From Variovorax paradoxus EPS (GTDB lineage: Bacteria > Pseudomonadota > Gammaproteobacteria > Burkholderiales > Burkholderiaceae_C): 64,000 nt of DNA. Both the position numbers and the translations under genes were made by a program. The notes beneath the pieces are model-generated. The model was not told the origin of the DNA, did not search any database, and saw nothing but the letters and a program-made list of their open reading frames with translations. Positions 43,627 to 52,243 of the stretch are shown here, one piece after another. The number at the start of each line of letters is the position of its first letter. Position 1 is the stretch's first letter. The stretch spans positions 1,798,001 to 1,862,000 of the forward strand of contig NC_014931.1 of NCBI RefSeq assembly GCF_000184745.1. Reading direction: 5' to 3'.

Positions 43627-44682
43627 ATGACGTGGGACGTCGCGCTGATTCTCATCACCGACGGCCTCGCCAACGGTGCCGTCTATCTGCTGGCCGGCCT
43701 CGGGCTGGTGCTGATCTTTTCCGTGACGCGGGTGGTGTTCGTGCCGTTCGGCGACATCGCGGCCTTCGCGGCCCTGTCGCTCGCGGCATTCGAGACCGGC
43801 CGCGTGCCGGCGACCATCGGCATGGTGGCGGTGCTCGCGGTGCTCGCGCTGGCGACGGAAGTCGGCAGCCTGCTGCGGCGCGGCGAGAGCTCGCGCATAC
43901 CGAAGGCGGTGCTCATGTGGGGCGTGCTGCCCGCGATTCCATGCGTGCTCGCGTGGCTTGCCGCGCGGCCCGGCGTGCCGGTGGCGGTGCACATCGCGGT
44001 GGCTGTGTTGCTGGTCGTGCCGATCGCGCCGCTGCTCGCACGGGTGGTGTTCCAGCCGATTGCCGATGCATCGGTGCTGGTGCTGCTGATCGTGTCGCTG
44101 GCGCTGCACTTCCTGCTGTCGGGCCTGGGCTTGTTGTTCTTCGGTCCTGAAGGTTCGCGCACCACGCCGCTCACGAGTGCGGTGTTCACGCTGGGAGATG
44201 GCTTCACGGTCAGCGGCCAGGTGGTGCTGATGGTGGGGGCGGCGATCGTGTTGAGCGGCCTCTTCTTCCTTGTGTTCGAGCGCACGGTGGCCGGTAAGGC
44301 GCTGCGCGCAACGGCCGTCAATCGAGTGGGCGCGCGGCTGGTCGGCATCCGGCCGGTGCGCACCGCGCTTCTGGCGTACGGCTGCGCGTCGCTGCTCGCC
44401 GGCCTCATCGGCGTGCTCATCGCACCGGTTACGACCATGTACTACGACTCCGGTTTCATCATCGGCCTGAAGGCCTTCGTGGCCGCCATCATCGGCGGGC
44501 TCGTGAGCTACCCGATGACGGCGGTGGGCGCGCTCGCGGTCGGCGTGGTGGAGAGCTTCGCCTCGTTCTGGAGCGGCGCGCTGAAAGACGTGATCGTGTT
44601 CAGCCTGCTCATCCCGGTGCTGATGCTGCGGTCGTTCATGGTGACCCATTCGGAAGAGGAAGAAGACGAGGTGGACCAATGA
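43627..44682 (+). CDS. Branched-chain amino acid-type ABC transporter permease (LivH-like)
   Basis: This 351-aa inner-membrane permease has about eight to nine hydrophobic segments. Family features are GLANGAVYLLAGLGLVLIFS near the N-terminus, the NRVGARLVGI loop and AFVAAIIGGLVSYPMTAVGA near the C-terminus. The middle region (about 75-160) is longer than in E. coli LivH, and the C-terminus is acidic (EEEEDEVDQ). It pairs with the fused permease-ATPase downstream (4-base overlap) to form the channel for the three binding proteins. Confidence 0.9.
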   Translation: MTWDVALILITDGLANGAVYLLAGLGLVLIFSVTRVVFVPFGDIAAFAALSLAAFETGRVPATIGMVAVLAVLALATEVGSLLRRGESSRIPKAVLMWGVLPAIPCVLAWLAARPGVPVAVHIAVAVLLVVPIAPLLARVVFQPIADASVLVLLIVSLALHFLLSGLGLLFFGPEGSRTTPLTSAVFTLGDGFTVSGQVVLMVGAAIVLSGLFFLVFERTVAGKALRATAVNRVGARLVGIRPVRTALLAYGCASLLAGLIGVLIAPVTTMYYDSGFIIGLKAFVAAIIGGLVSYPMTAVGALAVGVVESFASFWSGALKDVIVFSLLIPVLMLRSFMVTHSEEEEDEVDQ

Positions 44683-46466
44683 ACGGCAACCGCAAACGCA
44701 TGCTGTGGATCGCCGCGGTGATCGTCGTGCTGACGCTGGTGCCGGCGGTGGCGGGCAGCTTCACGGTATCGCTCCTCAACGACATCGGCATCGGTGCGCT
44801 GGTGGCGCTTGGGCTGGTGCTGCTCACCGGCGTGGGCGGTGCGACCTCGTTCGGCCAGGCGGCCTTCGTCGGCATCGCGGCCTATGCGACGGCATGGCTT
44901 ACCACCACGCAAGGCATGTCGCCGTGGATCGGCCTCTTGTTCGCGTTGCTGCTCACGGGTATCTCGGCACTTGCCATCGGCATGCTCACGCTGCGGCTCG
45001 GCGGGCACTTTTTGCCGCTCAGCACCATCGCGTGGGGCCTGTCGATCGCGATGCTGTTCGGCAACGTCGATGCGCTCGGGCGGCACACGGGGCTGTCGAA
45101 CATTCCGGCGCTGCAGGTCGGTGGCTGGTCGCTGGCCGATCCACGGTCGATGTACTACCTGATCTGGGTGGTGGTCGGGCTTGCCTGCCTGTTCAGCCAC
45201 AACCTGCTGCAGTCGCGGCCCGGCCGTGCGATTCGCGGGCTGCGCGGCGGTGCGACGCTGCTGGCGAGCGTCGGCGCGGATGCGTACCGCGTGCGGCTCA
45301 CGCTGTTCGTGACGGCAGCGCTCTTCGCGGGGCTGGCGGGCTGGCTCTATGCGCACATGAACCGCTTCGTGAGCCCGTCGCCCTTCGACGTGCGCGCGAG
45401 CATCGAGTACCTGCTGATGGCCGTGGCCGGCGGGCTCGGGCAACTGGCGGGCGCGCTGGTGGGCGCCGCCCTGGTGCTGGTGCTGAAGAACGGGCTGCAG
45501 GACGTGCTGCCGATGCTCACGCAGCGCGCGGGGCAACTGGAGGCCGTGGCTTTTGCCGCGCTCTTCATCCTGCTGCTGCACTTTGCGCGCGGCGGGTTGA
45601 TGGGGCTGCTGCGGCGCTGGACGCGGCGGCGCGGCGGCACGCAAGGCGCCTCGCGCTATGCAGCGCCGCCGGTCGATCCGCTCGCGCATCGGCAACTGCC
45701 GGCGCGCGGTGCGCAGGTGCTGTCGGTGAACGGCGCGGTCAAGCGCTTCGGTGGTCTGGTGGCTGTGAACGACGTGAGCTTCGATGTGAAGGCCGGCGAG
45801 ATCGTCGGGCTGATCGGCCCGAACGGCGCGGGCAAGTCGACCATGTTCAACCTGCTGACCTGCACGCTGCCGATGACATCGGGCCAGGTGCGCTTTCTCG
45901 ACCATGACATTGCCGGCATGCCGCAGCGGCAGGTGGCGCGGCTGGGCCTGGCGCGCACCTTCCAGCACGTGAAGCTGCGGCCGCACATGAGCCTCCTGGA
46001 CAACGTGGCGCTGGGCGCGCATTCGCGCACGCGCTCGGGCATCCTGAAAGCGGGCCTCCGGCTCGACCGCAAGGAGGAAACGCAGATCCTGCAGGAGGCG
46101 CAGCGACAGCTCGACCGCATCGGCCTGGGCGACCGCGCGCACGAGCTCGCGGGCAGCCTGCCGCTGGGCACGCAGCGCATCCTGGAAATCGCGCGCGCGC
46201 TGGCCGCCGACCCTGTGCTGCTGGTGCTCGACGAGCCCGCGGCCGGTTTGCGCCGCAAGGAAAAGATGGCGCTCGGCGATCTGCTGCGCAAGTTGCGCGA
46301 AGAGGGCGTGACCATCCTCATCGTCGAACACGACATGGACTTTGTGATGAAACTGGTGGACCGTTTGGTGGTGATGAACTTCGGCTCCAAGCTCGTGGAG
46401 GGCGTGCCATCGGCGGTGCGTGCCGACGAGCGCGTGCAGGCTGCGTACCTGGGGAGCGTTGTATGA
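44679..46466 (+). CDS. Fused ABC permease (LivM-like) and ATPase (LivG-like)
   Basis: This 595-aa protein has two modules. Residues about 1-310 form a LivM-type membrane domain ([52 protein letters not shown]). Residues about 345-595 form an ABC ATPase with Walker [10 protein letters not shown], a Q-loop region, signature segment [17 protein letters not shown] (degenerate LSGGQ) and Walker [12 protein letters not shown], followed by H-loop VEHDMDFV. Fusion fixes a one-to-one permease/ATPase ratio on this side of the importer. A separate LivF-like ATPase follows, overlapping by 4 bases. Confidence 0.92.
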   Translation: MNGNRKRMLWIAAVIVVLTLVPAVAGSFTVSLLNDIGIGALVALGLVLLTGVGGATSFGQAAFVGIAAYATAWLTTTQGMSPWIGLLFALLLTGISALAIGMLTLRLGGHFLPLSTIAWGLSIAMLFGNVDALGRHTGLSNIPALQVGGWSLADPRSMYYLIWVVVGLACLFSHNLLQSRPGRAIRGLRGGATLLASVGADAYRVRLTLFVTAALFAGLAGWLYAHMNRFVSPSPFDVRASIEYLLMAVAGGLGQLAGALVGAALVLVLKNGLQDVLPMLTQRAGQLEAVAFAALFILLLHFARGGLMGLLRRWTRRRGGTQGASRYAAPPVDPLAHRQLPARGAQVLSVNGAVKRFGGLVAVNDVSFDVKAGEIVGLIGPNGAGKSTMFNLLTCTLPMTSGQVRFLDHDIAGMPQRQVARLGLARTFQHVKLRPHMSLLDNVALGAHSRTRSGILKAGLRLDRKEETQILQEAQRQLDRIGLGDRAHELAGSLPLGTQRILEIARALAADPVLLVLDEPAAGLRRKEKMALGDLLRKLREEGVTILIVEHDMDFVMKLVDRLVVMNFGSKLVEGVPSAVRADERVQAAYLGSVV

Positions 46467-47194
46467 CCGCGATGCTGGAGATTGGCGACCTGCATGTGTC
46501 GTATGGGCAGGTGGAGGCGGTGCGCGGCGTGTCGCTCGACCTGCAGCCGGGGCAGATCATTTCGGTGATCGGGCCGAACGGTGCGGGCAAGACGACGCTG
46601 CTGGCTGCCGCGATGGGCCTCCTGCCTTGCAAGGGCACGCTGCGCTTCGAAGGCGAAGACCTGCAGGGACTCGACGTGGAGGCGCGCGTGGAGCGGGGCC
46701 TCTGCCTCGTGCCCGAGAAGCGCGAGTTGTTCGGCGAACTCACCGTGCTCGACAACCTGCAACTGGGCGCCTATGCCAAGCGGCTGCGCGGCGATGCGAT
46801 GAAGAAGCGGCTGCAGTCGGTGTACGACCGCTTTCCGCGCTTGGCGGAGCGCCGTGCGCAGCGCGCCGACACGCTCTCGGGCGGCGAGCGCCAGATGCTG
46901 GCGGTGGGGCGCGCGCTGATGTCGGCGCCGCGCCTCTTGATGCTCGACGAGCCGAGCCTGGGCCTTGCGCCGCTGATCGTGCGGGACATCCTGACCATCG
47001 TGCGCAAGCTGCGCGAAGACGGCGTCTCGATCTTGCTTGTGGAGCAGAACGCGCGTGCCGCGCTGGAAAGTTCGGACCAGGGCTACGTGCTGGAGACGGG
47101 CGAGATCGCGCTCTCGGGCGCGTCGGCCGAGCTGGCGAACGACCCGCGCGTGCAAGCGACGTACCTCGGCGGAGGCACGCACGATGACGAGTGA
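46463..47194 (+). CDS. ABC transporter ATP-binding protein (LivF-like)
   Basis: This 243-aa ATPase has Walker [11 protein letters not shown]-loop region [20 protein letters not shown], signature [10 protein letters not shown] (canonical here, unlike in the fused partner), Walker [15 protein letters not shown] and H-loop VEQNARAAL. It energises the branched-chain/aromatic importer together with the LivG half of the preceding fusion. Its 3' end overlaps the start of the second acyl-CoA synthetase by 11 bases, so transport and activation are translationally linked. Confidence 0.93.
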   Translation: MTAMLEIGDLHVSYGQVEAVRGVSLDLQPGQIISVIGPNGAGKTTLLAAAMGLLPCKGTLRFEGEDLQGLDVEARVERGLCLVPEKRELFGELTVLDNLQLGAYAKRLRGDAMKKRLQSVYDRFPRLAERRAQRADTLSGGERQMLAVGRALMSAPRLLMLDEPSLGLAPLIVRDILTIVRKLREDGVSILLVEQNARAALESSDQGYVLETGEIALSGASAELANDPRVQATYLGGGTHDDE

Positions 47195-48770
47195 GGTGCG
47201 CGCCGTGCCGCCCGCGCAGCGCACGCTGCCGGCGATGCTGCGGCGGCAAGCGGCGCTGTTCGGCGCGCGCCCGCTGTTGCGGATCGCAGGGCGGCAGTGG
47301 ACGCACGGCGACGCGGCAGAGGCGGCAGCGGTGCGCGCCGGCGCGCTGGCGCAGGCCGGCGTGGCGCGCGGCGACCGCATCGCGGTGATGTGTGGCAACC
47401 GCATAGAGTTTCTCGAAATCTTTCTCGGTGCGGGATGGCTCGGTGCTTCGGTCGTGCCAGTGAACACGGCATCGATGGGACCGCAGATCGAGTACTTCCT
47501 GGCCAACAGCGCGGCGAAGCTGCTGGTGATCGAGGCCGGCTTTCTCGAGCGGTTGAAGACGGCCGATCTCGGGCGCACGGCATTGCGCGACGTGTGGGTG
47601 GTGGGCGAGGGTGCTGCATCGTGGGAGCCACCCGCTGGTGTGCGCGTCTCGAACTACCCGGAAGGCTCGGAGGCCATTGCGCCTGCGGCCGTCCAGCCGG
47701 GCGATCCGCTCGCCATCCTCTACACCTCTGGCACGACCGGCCCGGCCAAGGGCGTGATCTGCCCGCATGCGCAGTATTTCTGGTGGGGCGTGAACAGTGC
47801 CGAGGTGCTGGGCGTCGGCCGCGACGACGTGCTGTGCACCACGCTGCCGCTCTTTCACATCAACGCGCTCAACACCTTCGCGCAGGCCGCGTTGACCGGG
47901 GCCGAAGTGGTTTTCGAATCGCGCTTCTCGGCATCGGGTTTCTGGCCGTCGATGCGGGCGAATGGCGCGACCGTGGTCTACCTGCTTGGCGCGATGGTGC
48001 CGATCCTGCTTGCGCAACCCGAGGGCGAAGGCGAGCGCGATCACCGCGTGCGCATCGGGCTTGGGCCTGGCGTGCCATCGGCGGCGGGGCAGGCGTTCAA
48101 GGCGCGCACCGGCGTGTCGCTGCTGGAAGGCTACGGCTCGACGGAAACCAACTTCGCGATCGCCACGGCGCCCGATTCGCCGCGCGGCGGCGTAATGGGT
48201 TGGCTGCGTCCGGGCTTCCAGGCCTGCGTGGCCGATGAGGACGATGTGGCGCTGCCGCCCGGAGAGGCCGGCGAACTGCTGCTGCGCGCGGACGAGCCGT
48301 ATGCCTTCGCGAGTGGCTACTTCAACATGCCGGAGAAGACGGTCGAGGCCTGGCGCAACCTGTGGTTCCACACGGGCGACCGCGTGGTGCGCGATGCGGA
48401 CGGCGCGTTTCGATTTGTCGACCGCATCAAGGATGCGATCCGCCGGCGCGGCGAGAACATCTCCTCGTTCGAGGTCGAGCAGGTGCTTCTGAGCCATCCC
48501 GGCGTGGCGTCGTGCGCGGTGTATCCCGTGCGCTCCGAGCTGGCCGAGGACGAGGTGATGGCCGCGCTGGTCACACGCGAGGGCGAACGCATCGACCCCG
48601 TGGAGCTGTCGCGCTTCTGCGAGGGCCGCCTGCCGTACTTCGCCGTGCCGCGCTACATCGACGTGCTGCTCGACCTGCCGCGCACTGAGAACGGCAAGGT
48701 GCAGAAGTTCAAGCTGCGCGAGCGCGGCGTGGGGCCGCAGACCTGGGACGGCCGGCCCGCGAGGTCGTAG
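47184..48770 (+). CDS. AMP-forming acyl-CoA synthetase (second copy)
   Basis: This 528-aa ANL ligase has [12 protein letters not shown] (ATP loop), [11 protein letters not shown], hinge [20 protein letters not shown] and C-terminal [10 protein letters not shown] with the catalytic Lys. It resembles crotonobetaine/aryl-acid CoA ligases in its [15 protein letters not shown] region. It is only distantly similar to the 32538-34163 ligase, so it is not a recent duplicate and may activate a different acid, such as anthranilate, or the same acid after another oxidation. It starts inside the end of the livF-like gene. Confidence 0.9.
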   Translation: MTSEVRAVPPAQRTLPAMLRRQAALFGARPLLRIAGRQWTHGDAAEAAAVRAGALAQAGVARGDRIAVMCGNRIEFLEIFLGAGWLGASVVPVNTASMGPQIEYFLANSAAKLLVIEAGFLERLKTADLGRTALRDVWVVGEGAASWEPPAGVRVSNYPEGSEAIAPAAVQPGDPLAILYTSGTTGPAKGVICPHAQYFWWGVNSAEVLGVGRDDVLCTTLPLFHINALNTFAQAALTGAEVVFESRFSASGFWPSMRANGATVVYLLGAMVPILLAQPEGEGERDHRVRIGLGPGVPSAAGQAFKARTGVSLLEGYGSTETNFAIATAPDSPRGGVMGWLRPGFQACVADEDDVALPPGEAGELLLRADEPYAFASGYFNMPEKTVEAWRNLWFHTGDRVVRDADGAFRFVDRIKDAIRRRGENISSFEVEQVLLSHPGVASCAVYPVRSELAEDEVMAALVTREGERIDPVELSRFCEGRLPYFAVPRYIDVLLDLPRTENGKVQKFKLRERGVGPQTWDGRPARS

Positions 48771-48879
48771 GCCCGTGCGCACCTTGCCGCTGGACCTGGA
48801 TGAATAGCGGGCGTTTCACGCGGTGACAGCTTCAACAGCGCGTCGCCCTTAAAATGATTCAGGACTAAACAATTCAGGT

Positions 48880-49656
48880 ATGCAATCAAATCTACTCATT
48901 GGCCGTCATGCGCTCGTGACCGGCGCTGCACGCGGCATCGGTGCGGAGATCGCGCGAACCCTCGCGGCCGAGGGTGCGGTGCTCACGCTGCTCGGGCGCG
49001 ACCGTGAAGCATTGCAGCGCGCGGCCGACACGCTCGCCGGCAGCGGGCATGGCGTGGCCACCGCCGACGTGGCAGATCCGGAGGGCGTGCAAACCGCCTT
49101 CGCGCAGGCGCGCGAGGCGCGAGGTCCGATCGCAATCCTCGTCAACAACGCGGGTGCCGCCGAGAGCGCGCCGTTCCTGAAGACCTCTGTCGAGCTCTGG
49201 CAGCGGATGCTGTCGGTAAACCTCACGGGCAGCTTCCTGTGCGCGCAGGCCGCGCTGCCCGACATGCTGGAAGCCGGCTGGGGCCGCATCGTCAACATCG
49301 CGAGCACGGCGGGGCAGAAGGGCTACGCCTACGTCTCGGCCTACACCGCAGCCAAGCACGGCGTGATCGGCCTCACGCGCTCGCTCGCGCTCGAAGTGGC
49401 GCGCAAGGGCATCACGGTGAATGCCGTGTGCCCGGGCTACACCGACACCGACATCCTGCGCAACAGCGTCGCCAACGTCGTCGGCAAGACAGGCCGCAGC
49501 GAGGCCGATGCACTCGCTGAGTTCTCCAGCGTGAATCCGCAGAAGCGCATCGTGCAGCCGTCCGAGGTGGCCGATACGGTGCGCTGGCTGTGTGGCGAAG
49601 GCGCGGCGTCGGTCACAGGCCAGTCGATTTCGGTTTCGGGAGGAGAAGTGACATGA
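48880..49656 (+). CDS. SDR family oxidoreductase (3-hydroxyacyl-CoA dehydrogenase-like)
   Basis: This 258-aa classical short-chain dehydrogenase has [24 protein letters not shown], the catalytic Ser in [10 protein letters not shown] and Y-x3-K in [20 protein letters not shown] and C-terminal [15 protein letters not shown] follow. It resembles the beta-ketoacyl/3-hydroxyacyl-CoA reductases found in aromatic catabolic clusters. It stands 109 bp behind the ligase, so it probably has its own promoter. A direct repeat ATTCAGG lies in that gap. It is joined to a MarR gene by a 4-base overlap. Confidence 0.88.
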   Translation: MQSNLLIGRHALVTGAARGIGAEIARTLAAEGAVLTLLGRDREALQRAADTLAGSGHGVATADVADPEGVQTAFAQAREARGPIAILVNNAGAAESAPFLKTSVELWQRMLSVNLTGSFLCAQAALPDMLEAGWGRIVNIASTAGQKGYAYVSAYTAAKHGVIGLTRSLALEVARKGITVNAVCPGYTDTDILRNSVANVVGKTGRSEADALAEFSSVNPQKRIVQPSEVADTVRWLCGEGAASVTGQSISVSGGEVT

Positions 49657-50183
49657 CACGCAACGATGCCTCGCACGCCGCGCTCAGCGACGCCGAAGAA
49701 CTCGGTCACGAAGCACGCGCCGGTCACGAAGACCACGCGATGCTCAAGCTGTGGCTGCGCATGCTCGCGAGCACCACGCAAATCGAGGCCGAGATCCGCC
49801 GCCGTCTGCGCGAGCGCTTCGGCATCTCGCTCGCGCGCTTCGACTACATGGCGCAGCTGTACCGCTACAAGGATGGGCTCAAGATGCGCGTGCTGTCGCG
49901 CTACCTCATGGTGACCGGCGGCAATGTGACGGGCCTGACCGACGAGCTCGAGCGCGAAGGCATGGTGGCGCGCGCGCCCAGCCCCGACGACCGCCGCGCA
50001 TGGATCGTGAGCCTCACGCCCACGGGGCGGCGCACCTTCGAGACGATGGCGAGCGAGCACGAGCAGTGGATCCTCGAGATGTTCTCGGGTCTCGACATGA
50101 AGACGGTCAAGCAGATGCACAGCCAGCTCGGGCTGCTGCGCGTGCATGTGATGCGCGGCGAGGCAGCCGGCGAGGAGGCGTGA
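49653..50183 (+). CDS. MarR family transcriptional regulator (second)
   Basis: This 176-aa winged-helix protein has an N-terminal helical extension rich in His/Glu/Ala and a DNA-binding region [24 protein letters not shown]. The wing is [18 protein letters not shown]. It lies in the same operon as the SDR and thioesterase genes, so autoregulation is likely. With the MarR at 25342-25824 it brackets the catabolic region. Variovorax auxin loci carry more than one MarR regulator, which supports, but does not prove, a role in the same regulon. Confidence 0.9.
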   Translation: MTRNDASHAALSDAEELGHEARAGHEDHAMLKLWLRMLASTTQIEAEIRRRLRERFGISLARFDYMAQLYRYKDGLKMRVLSRYLMVTGGNVTGLTDELEREGMVARAPSPDDRRAWIVSLTPTGRRTFETMASEHEQWILEMFSGLDMKTVKQMHSQLGLLRVHVMRGEAAGEEA

Positions 50184-50185
50184 GC

Positions 50186-50650
50186 GTGAGTGATGCCACG
50201 CATGTCGACCTGGCGGCGCCGAGCGCGGAGTTCCGGCGGCCGCGGCTGATCCGGTTTTCGGACTGCGATCCGGCGGGCATCGTGTTCTATCCGCAGTACT
50301 TCGTGATGCTCAACGGGCTGGTCGAAGACTGGGTGAACGAAGGGCTGGGCCTGAGTTACCACGGGCTCGTGGCGGAGCGCCGCATCGGGCTGCCGACCGT
50401 GAAGCTCGATGTGGACTTTCGTGCAGTGAGCCGCATGGGCGATCAGGTGATGCTGGGTCTTGCCGTGGAGCGACTGGGCTCACGCTCGATGACGCTGGCG
50501 GTGCGCTGCTTCGGCGCCGAGAGCGGCGAAGTACGGATGCAGATGACGCAGGTGATCGTGACGACGTCGCTTGAGACGCATCGCGCAGTTGCCATTCCCG
50601 ACGACATGCGCGTGGCGATTCTGCGCGGCGCAACGGCGTTGGCGAGTTGA
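50186..50650 (+). CDS. HotDog-fold acyl-CoA thioesterase (4-hydroxybenzoyl-CoA thioesterase type)
   Basis: This 154-aa protein has the motif FSDCDPAGIVFYPQYFVML, the 4HBT active site in which the Asp of DPAG is catalytic. It hydrolyses acyl- or aroyl-CoA to the free acid, possibly releasing an aromatic acid or dead-end thioester from the pathway. The start is a GTG at 50186 with GAGGAGG about 7 bases upstream; a GTG at 50180 overlapping the MarR stop is the alternative. It is the last gene of the SDR-MarR-thioesterase operon and is convergent with the small HTH gene 3 bp away. Confidence 0.88.
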   Translation: MSDATHVDLAAPSAEFRRPRLIRFSDCDPAGIVFYPQYFVMLNGLVEDWVNEGLGLSYHGLVAERRIGLPTVKLDVDFRAVSRMGDQVMLGLAVERLGSRSMTLAVRCFGAESGEVRMQMTQVIVTTSLETHRAVAIPDDMRVAILRGATALAS

Positions 50651-50653
50651 ACT

Positions 50654-51037
50654 TCAGGGCGCCGGGTCGGCGTCCTGCGCGTGCTTCTTCAGCCAGCCGC
50701 TGAGTTCTCTCTTGCCCTTGGCATTGGCGGTGCGCCACGCCTCGCGCGCCGCCGCAATGAAGCGCTCTTCCGCCGCATCGGGCACCTCGGAGGGACGGTC
50801 TTCCTTGTCGAGCCAACCTGGCTCCACCTCGCAGTGCCGCTCGATCTGCCGCGCGAGGTTGTCGCCGATGGGGCGGGCGCTCTTGATCTGGCTCCACATG
50901 CTCGGGGAGATTTCGATCTTCTTCGCGAAGGACTGGTCCAGCCCCTTGGCTGGCAGGCCGGCGGCAATGGCGCCCTCGAGAAAGCGGCGATGCAGCGCAA
51001 GGACATTGCGACGGCGCGCGACGGTGGTATTGGGCAC
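50654..51037 (-). CDS. Small helix-turn-helix protein (XRE-like), putative repressor
   Basis: This 127-aa protein is of a kind I recognise only as a conserved Burkholderiales family without an assigned role. The segment LDQSFAKKIEISPSMWSQIK followed by ARPIGDNLARQIERHC reads as an XRE/Cro-type helix-turn-helix (about 33-75). The C-terminal half is charged and helical. It is divergent from a 67-aa ORF. The perfect inverted repeat GTAAACACTATTTAC between them overlaps candidate promoter elements in both directions, the layout of a self-regulating phage-type switch. Target genes are unknown. Confidence 0.7.
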   Translation of the reverse strand: MPNTTVARRRNVLALHRRFLEGAIAAGLPAKGLDQSFAKKIEISPSMWSQIKSARPIGDNLARQIERHCEVEPGWLDKEDRPSEVPDAAEERFIAAAREAWRTANAKGKRELSGWLKKHAQDADPAP

Positions 51038-51080
51038 TGTTCAAAAACAACAACAAGACAAGAAAAGATTGTCCCGGTTG

Positions 51081-51109
51081 TTGACGTCGCCGTAAACACT
51101 ATTTACAGT
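51081..51109. promoter_or_regulatory. Divergent promoter with palindromic operator
   Basis: GTAAACACTATTTAC (51092-51106) is a perfect 5-bp inverted repeat with a 5-bp centre. On the plus strand TTGACG (51081-51086) and TACAGT (51104-51109) form a 17-bp-spaced promoter reading into the 67-aa ORF. On the minus strand TTTACG, within the palindrome, and a GACAAT box 17 bases further could drive the HTH gene. One bound repressor would block both. Confidence 0.45.
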
Positions 51110-51190
51110 TGCCCTCACTCGCGGCTCAAGCCGTCCCCTTTTTCCAACCCTTAACAGCCGACAGCGGCAATTTTTGATCCAGGAACCATC

Positions 51191-51394
51191 GTGAACACCG
51201 CATTGACCCTCACCAACATTCGACCCGCATCGGGCCGGGCGTTCGTGCGCGTGTGGTCGTGTGGCGGTGGGTTCGGCATGCCGTCGTCGAAATCGAATCT
51301 GCGCCAGAGCTACGTGCATGCCACGCAAACCGCAGCCCGCCTGCGCGTTGGCAAGTTCGAGGATCAGGTGCTACCGGGTGGAGGTTGCGCATAA
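51191..51394 (+). CDS. Small hypothetical protein (67 aa)
   Basis: This GTG-initiated ORF has a weak AGGA about 7 bases upstream. The product has no recognisable domain. It is rich in Ser/Gly/Ala/Arg (IRPASGRAFVRVWSCGGGF, HATQTAARLRVGKFEDQ), with no membrane segment. Support comes from position: it is divergent from the HTH gene across a palindromic operator and is followed 30 bp later by a good intrinsic terminator. It therefore forms a complete small transcription unit. It might instead be a leader or an RNA-only unit. Confidence 0.45.
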   Translation: MNTALTLTNIRPASGRAFVRVWSCGGGFGMPSSKSNLRQSYVHATQTAARLRVGKFEDQVLPGGGCA

Positions 51395-51423
51395 GCGCAT
51401 ACCTTCCAAGCTCTCTCCAGCAG

Positions 51424-51458
51424 AGGCCCGGACACCGAAAGGTTTCCGGGCCTTTTTG
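51424..51458 (+). terminator. Intrinsic terminator after the 67-aa ORF
   Basis: AGGCCCGGA (51424-51432) and TCCGGGCCT (51445-51453) form a 9-bp stem with a 12-nt loop. TTTTTG follows, with a further T-rich stretch to about 51480. Confidence 0.88.
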
Positions 51459-51777
51459 TTTGTTTTTTGCTTTCGTTTTTCGTGCTTTGCCATTTCGGGT
51501 GTGCCTTCACCACACCGCCAGAACCCACCGCGTAGACGGTCTGGCGGGATGTGCAGGAACTGATCCCTCCTGTGCAGCGACGTCGTACGGGACAGCGCCC
51601 AGCGCGCTGTCCGTCGCGTGAGGACACAACCGAAATGGAAAAGCGGTCATTCGCTTTTTCGCATCGAACCCGAGCGGAACCGGGCCATTGCAGATGGTCC
51701 TTCCGCGGAAACCGGCCGCAAAGATTGGGCGGCGCCGGAACTCGTAACCGGACACTTTTTGGTTTTCGCTTTTTCAT
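51459..51777 (+). other. Gene-free, strongly folding intergenic stretch upstream of tRNA-Arg
   Basis: No convincing reading frame is seen. Three hairpins follow one another. CCGCCAGA/TCTGGCGG lies at 51515-51547. A TGCAGGA stem with its near-complement lies at about 51551-51575. A long bulged stem at 51577-51617 has GCGAC/GTCGC outside and a perfect 9-bp GGACAGCGC/GCGCTGTCC inside with a 5-nt loop. None is followed by a T-run, so they are not terminators. The segment may be part of a structured non-coding RNA or the leader of the tRNA transcript. From 51618 to 51777 I see nothing but T-rich sequence just before the tRNA. Confidence 0.4.
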
Positions 51778-51854
51778 CCCGCGTTAGCTCAATGGATCAG
51801 AGCACTTGCCTACGAAGCAAGGGGTTGCACGTTCGAGTCGTGCACGTGGGGCCA
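51778..51854 (+). tRNA. tRNA-Arg (anticodon ACG), divergent sequence
   Basis: The cloverleaf folds completely. Acceptor CCCGCGT/ACGTGGG has one G-T pair. The D arm is GCTC/GAGC. The anticodon stem CTTGC/GCAAG closes the loop CTACGAA (anticodon ACG, reads CGU/CGC/CGA once A34 is edited to inosine). The T arm is GCACG-TTCGAGT-CGTGC. The discriminator is G, with an encoded CCA at 51852-51854. The D loop contains the A20-type arginine identity base region. The body differs strongly from the usual betaproteobacterial tRNA-Arg(ACG), so it looks like an extra, perhaps acquired, gene. Confidence 0.88.
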
Positions 51855-51892
51855 TTTTTGTTTGCTGTCATCACTACAACCAAGGAGCCACC

Positions 51893-52090
51893 ATGCGCAA
51901 GCGCAACACCCCGATCCGGATGATCACCGTGCGCCCGGCCCAGCCGCGCAGGCACATGGTGCTGGCACTGGCACAACGCTTCGGCATCGGCAGGCGCGCG
52001 ACCGATGGCCTGTCCGCCTCGACTGGCCGCGAGCGTTTGCTCGAAGTGCTCGACCTCGACCAGCGCGTGCGTGAAGTAGGCGAGTGGTAG
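51893..52090 (+). CDS. Small basic hypothetical protein (65 aa) between two tRNA genes
   Basis: The ATG at 51893 has a good AAGGAG at 51882-51887. The 65-aa product starts MRKRNTPIRMITVRPAQPRR. It has an Arg-rich N-terminal half and a C-terminal amphipathic helix-like stretch (RERLLEVLDLDQRVREVGEW). No domain is recognised, and there is no signal peptide or membrane segment. The high basic charge suggests nucleic-acid binding, possibly to the flanking tRNAs or ribosome; that is speculation. It lies 38 bp after tRNA-Arg and 24 bp before tRNA-His on the same strand, so all three may share a transcript. Confidence 0.55.
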   Translation: MRKRNTPIRMITVRPAQPRRHMVLALAQRFGIGRRATDGLSASTGRERLLEVLDLDQRVREVGEW

Positions 52091-52114
52091 CCGGCCGATC
52101 GGTTTTCTTTTCAC

Positions 52115-52189
52115 GGTGCGCGTAGCTCAACGGCAGAGCCGCGGGTTGTGATCCCGCTGACGACGGTTCGATTCCGTTCGTGCACCCCA
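52115..52189 (+). tRNA. tRNA-His (anticodon GTG), divergent sequence
   Basis: This 75-nt cloverleaf has the histidine identity pair G-1:C73. Acceptor GTGCGCG pairs with CGTGCAC. The D arm is GCTC/GAGC with an unusually short loop. The anticodon arm is GCGGG-TTGTGAT-CCCGC and the T arm is GACGG-TTCGATT-CCGTT. CCA is encoded at 52187-52189. The body is unlike the standard betaproteobacterial tRNA-His. It lies 55 bp before the HNH nuclease gene, in the same orientation. Confidence 0.88.
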
Positions 52190-52243
52190 TCCATCTTTTT
52201 CTTTCAACCGCTTCGACCATCGCCGCAAAGGAGGCGAGCCAAC

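Noticed and set aside
51551..51787. 78-codon plus-strand open frame before tRNA-Arg
   Set aside because: It crosses strong hairpins and runs into the tRNA. There is no ribosome-binding site and the composition is not protein-like.
52148..52243. Upstream in-frame extension of the HNH gene
   Set aside because: It would start inside tRNA-His; the ATG at 52244 has a near-perfect ribosome-binding site.
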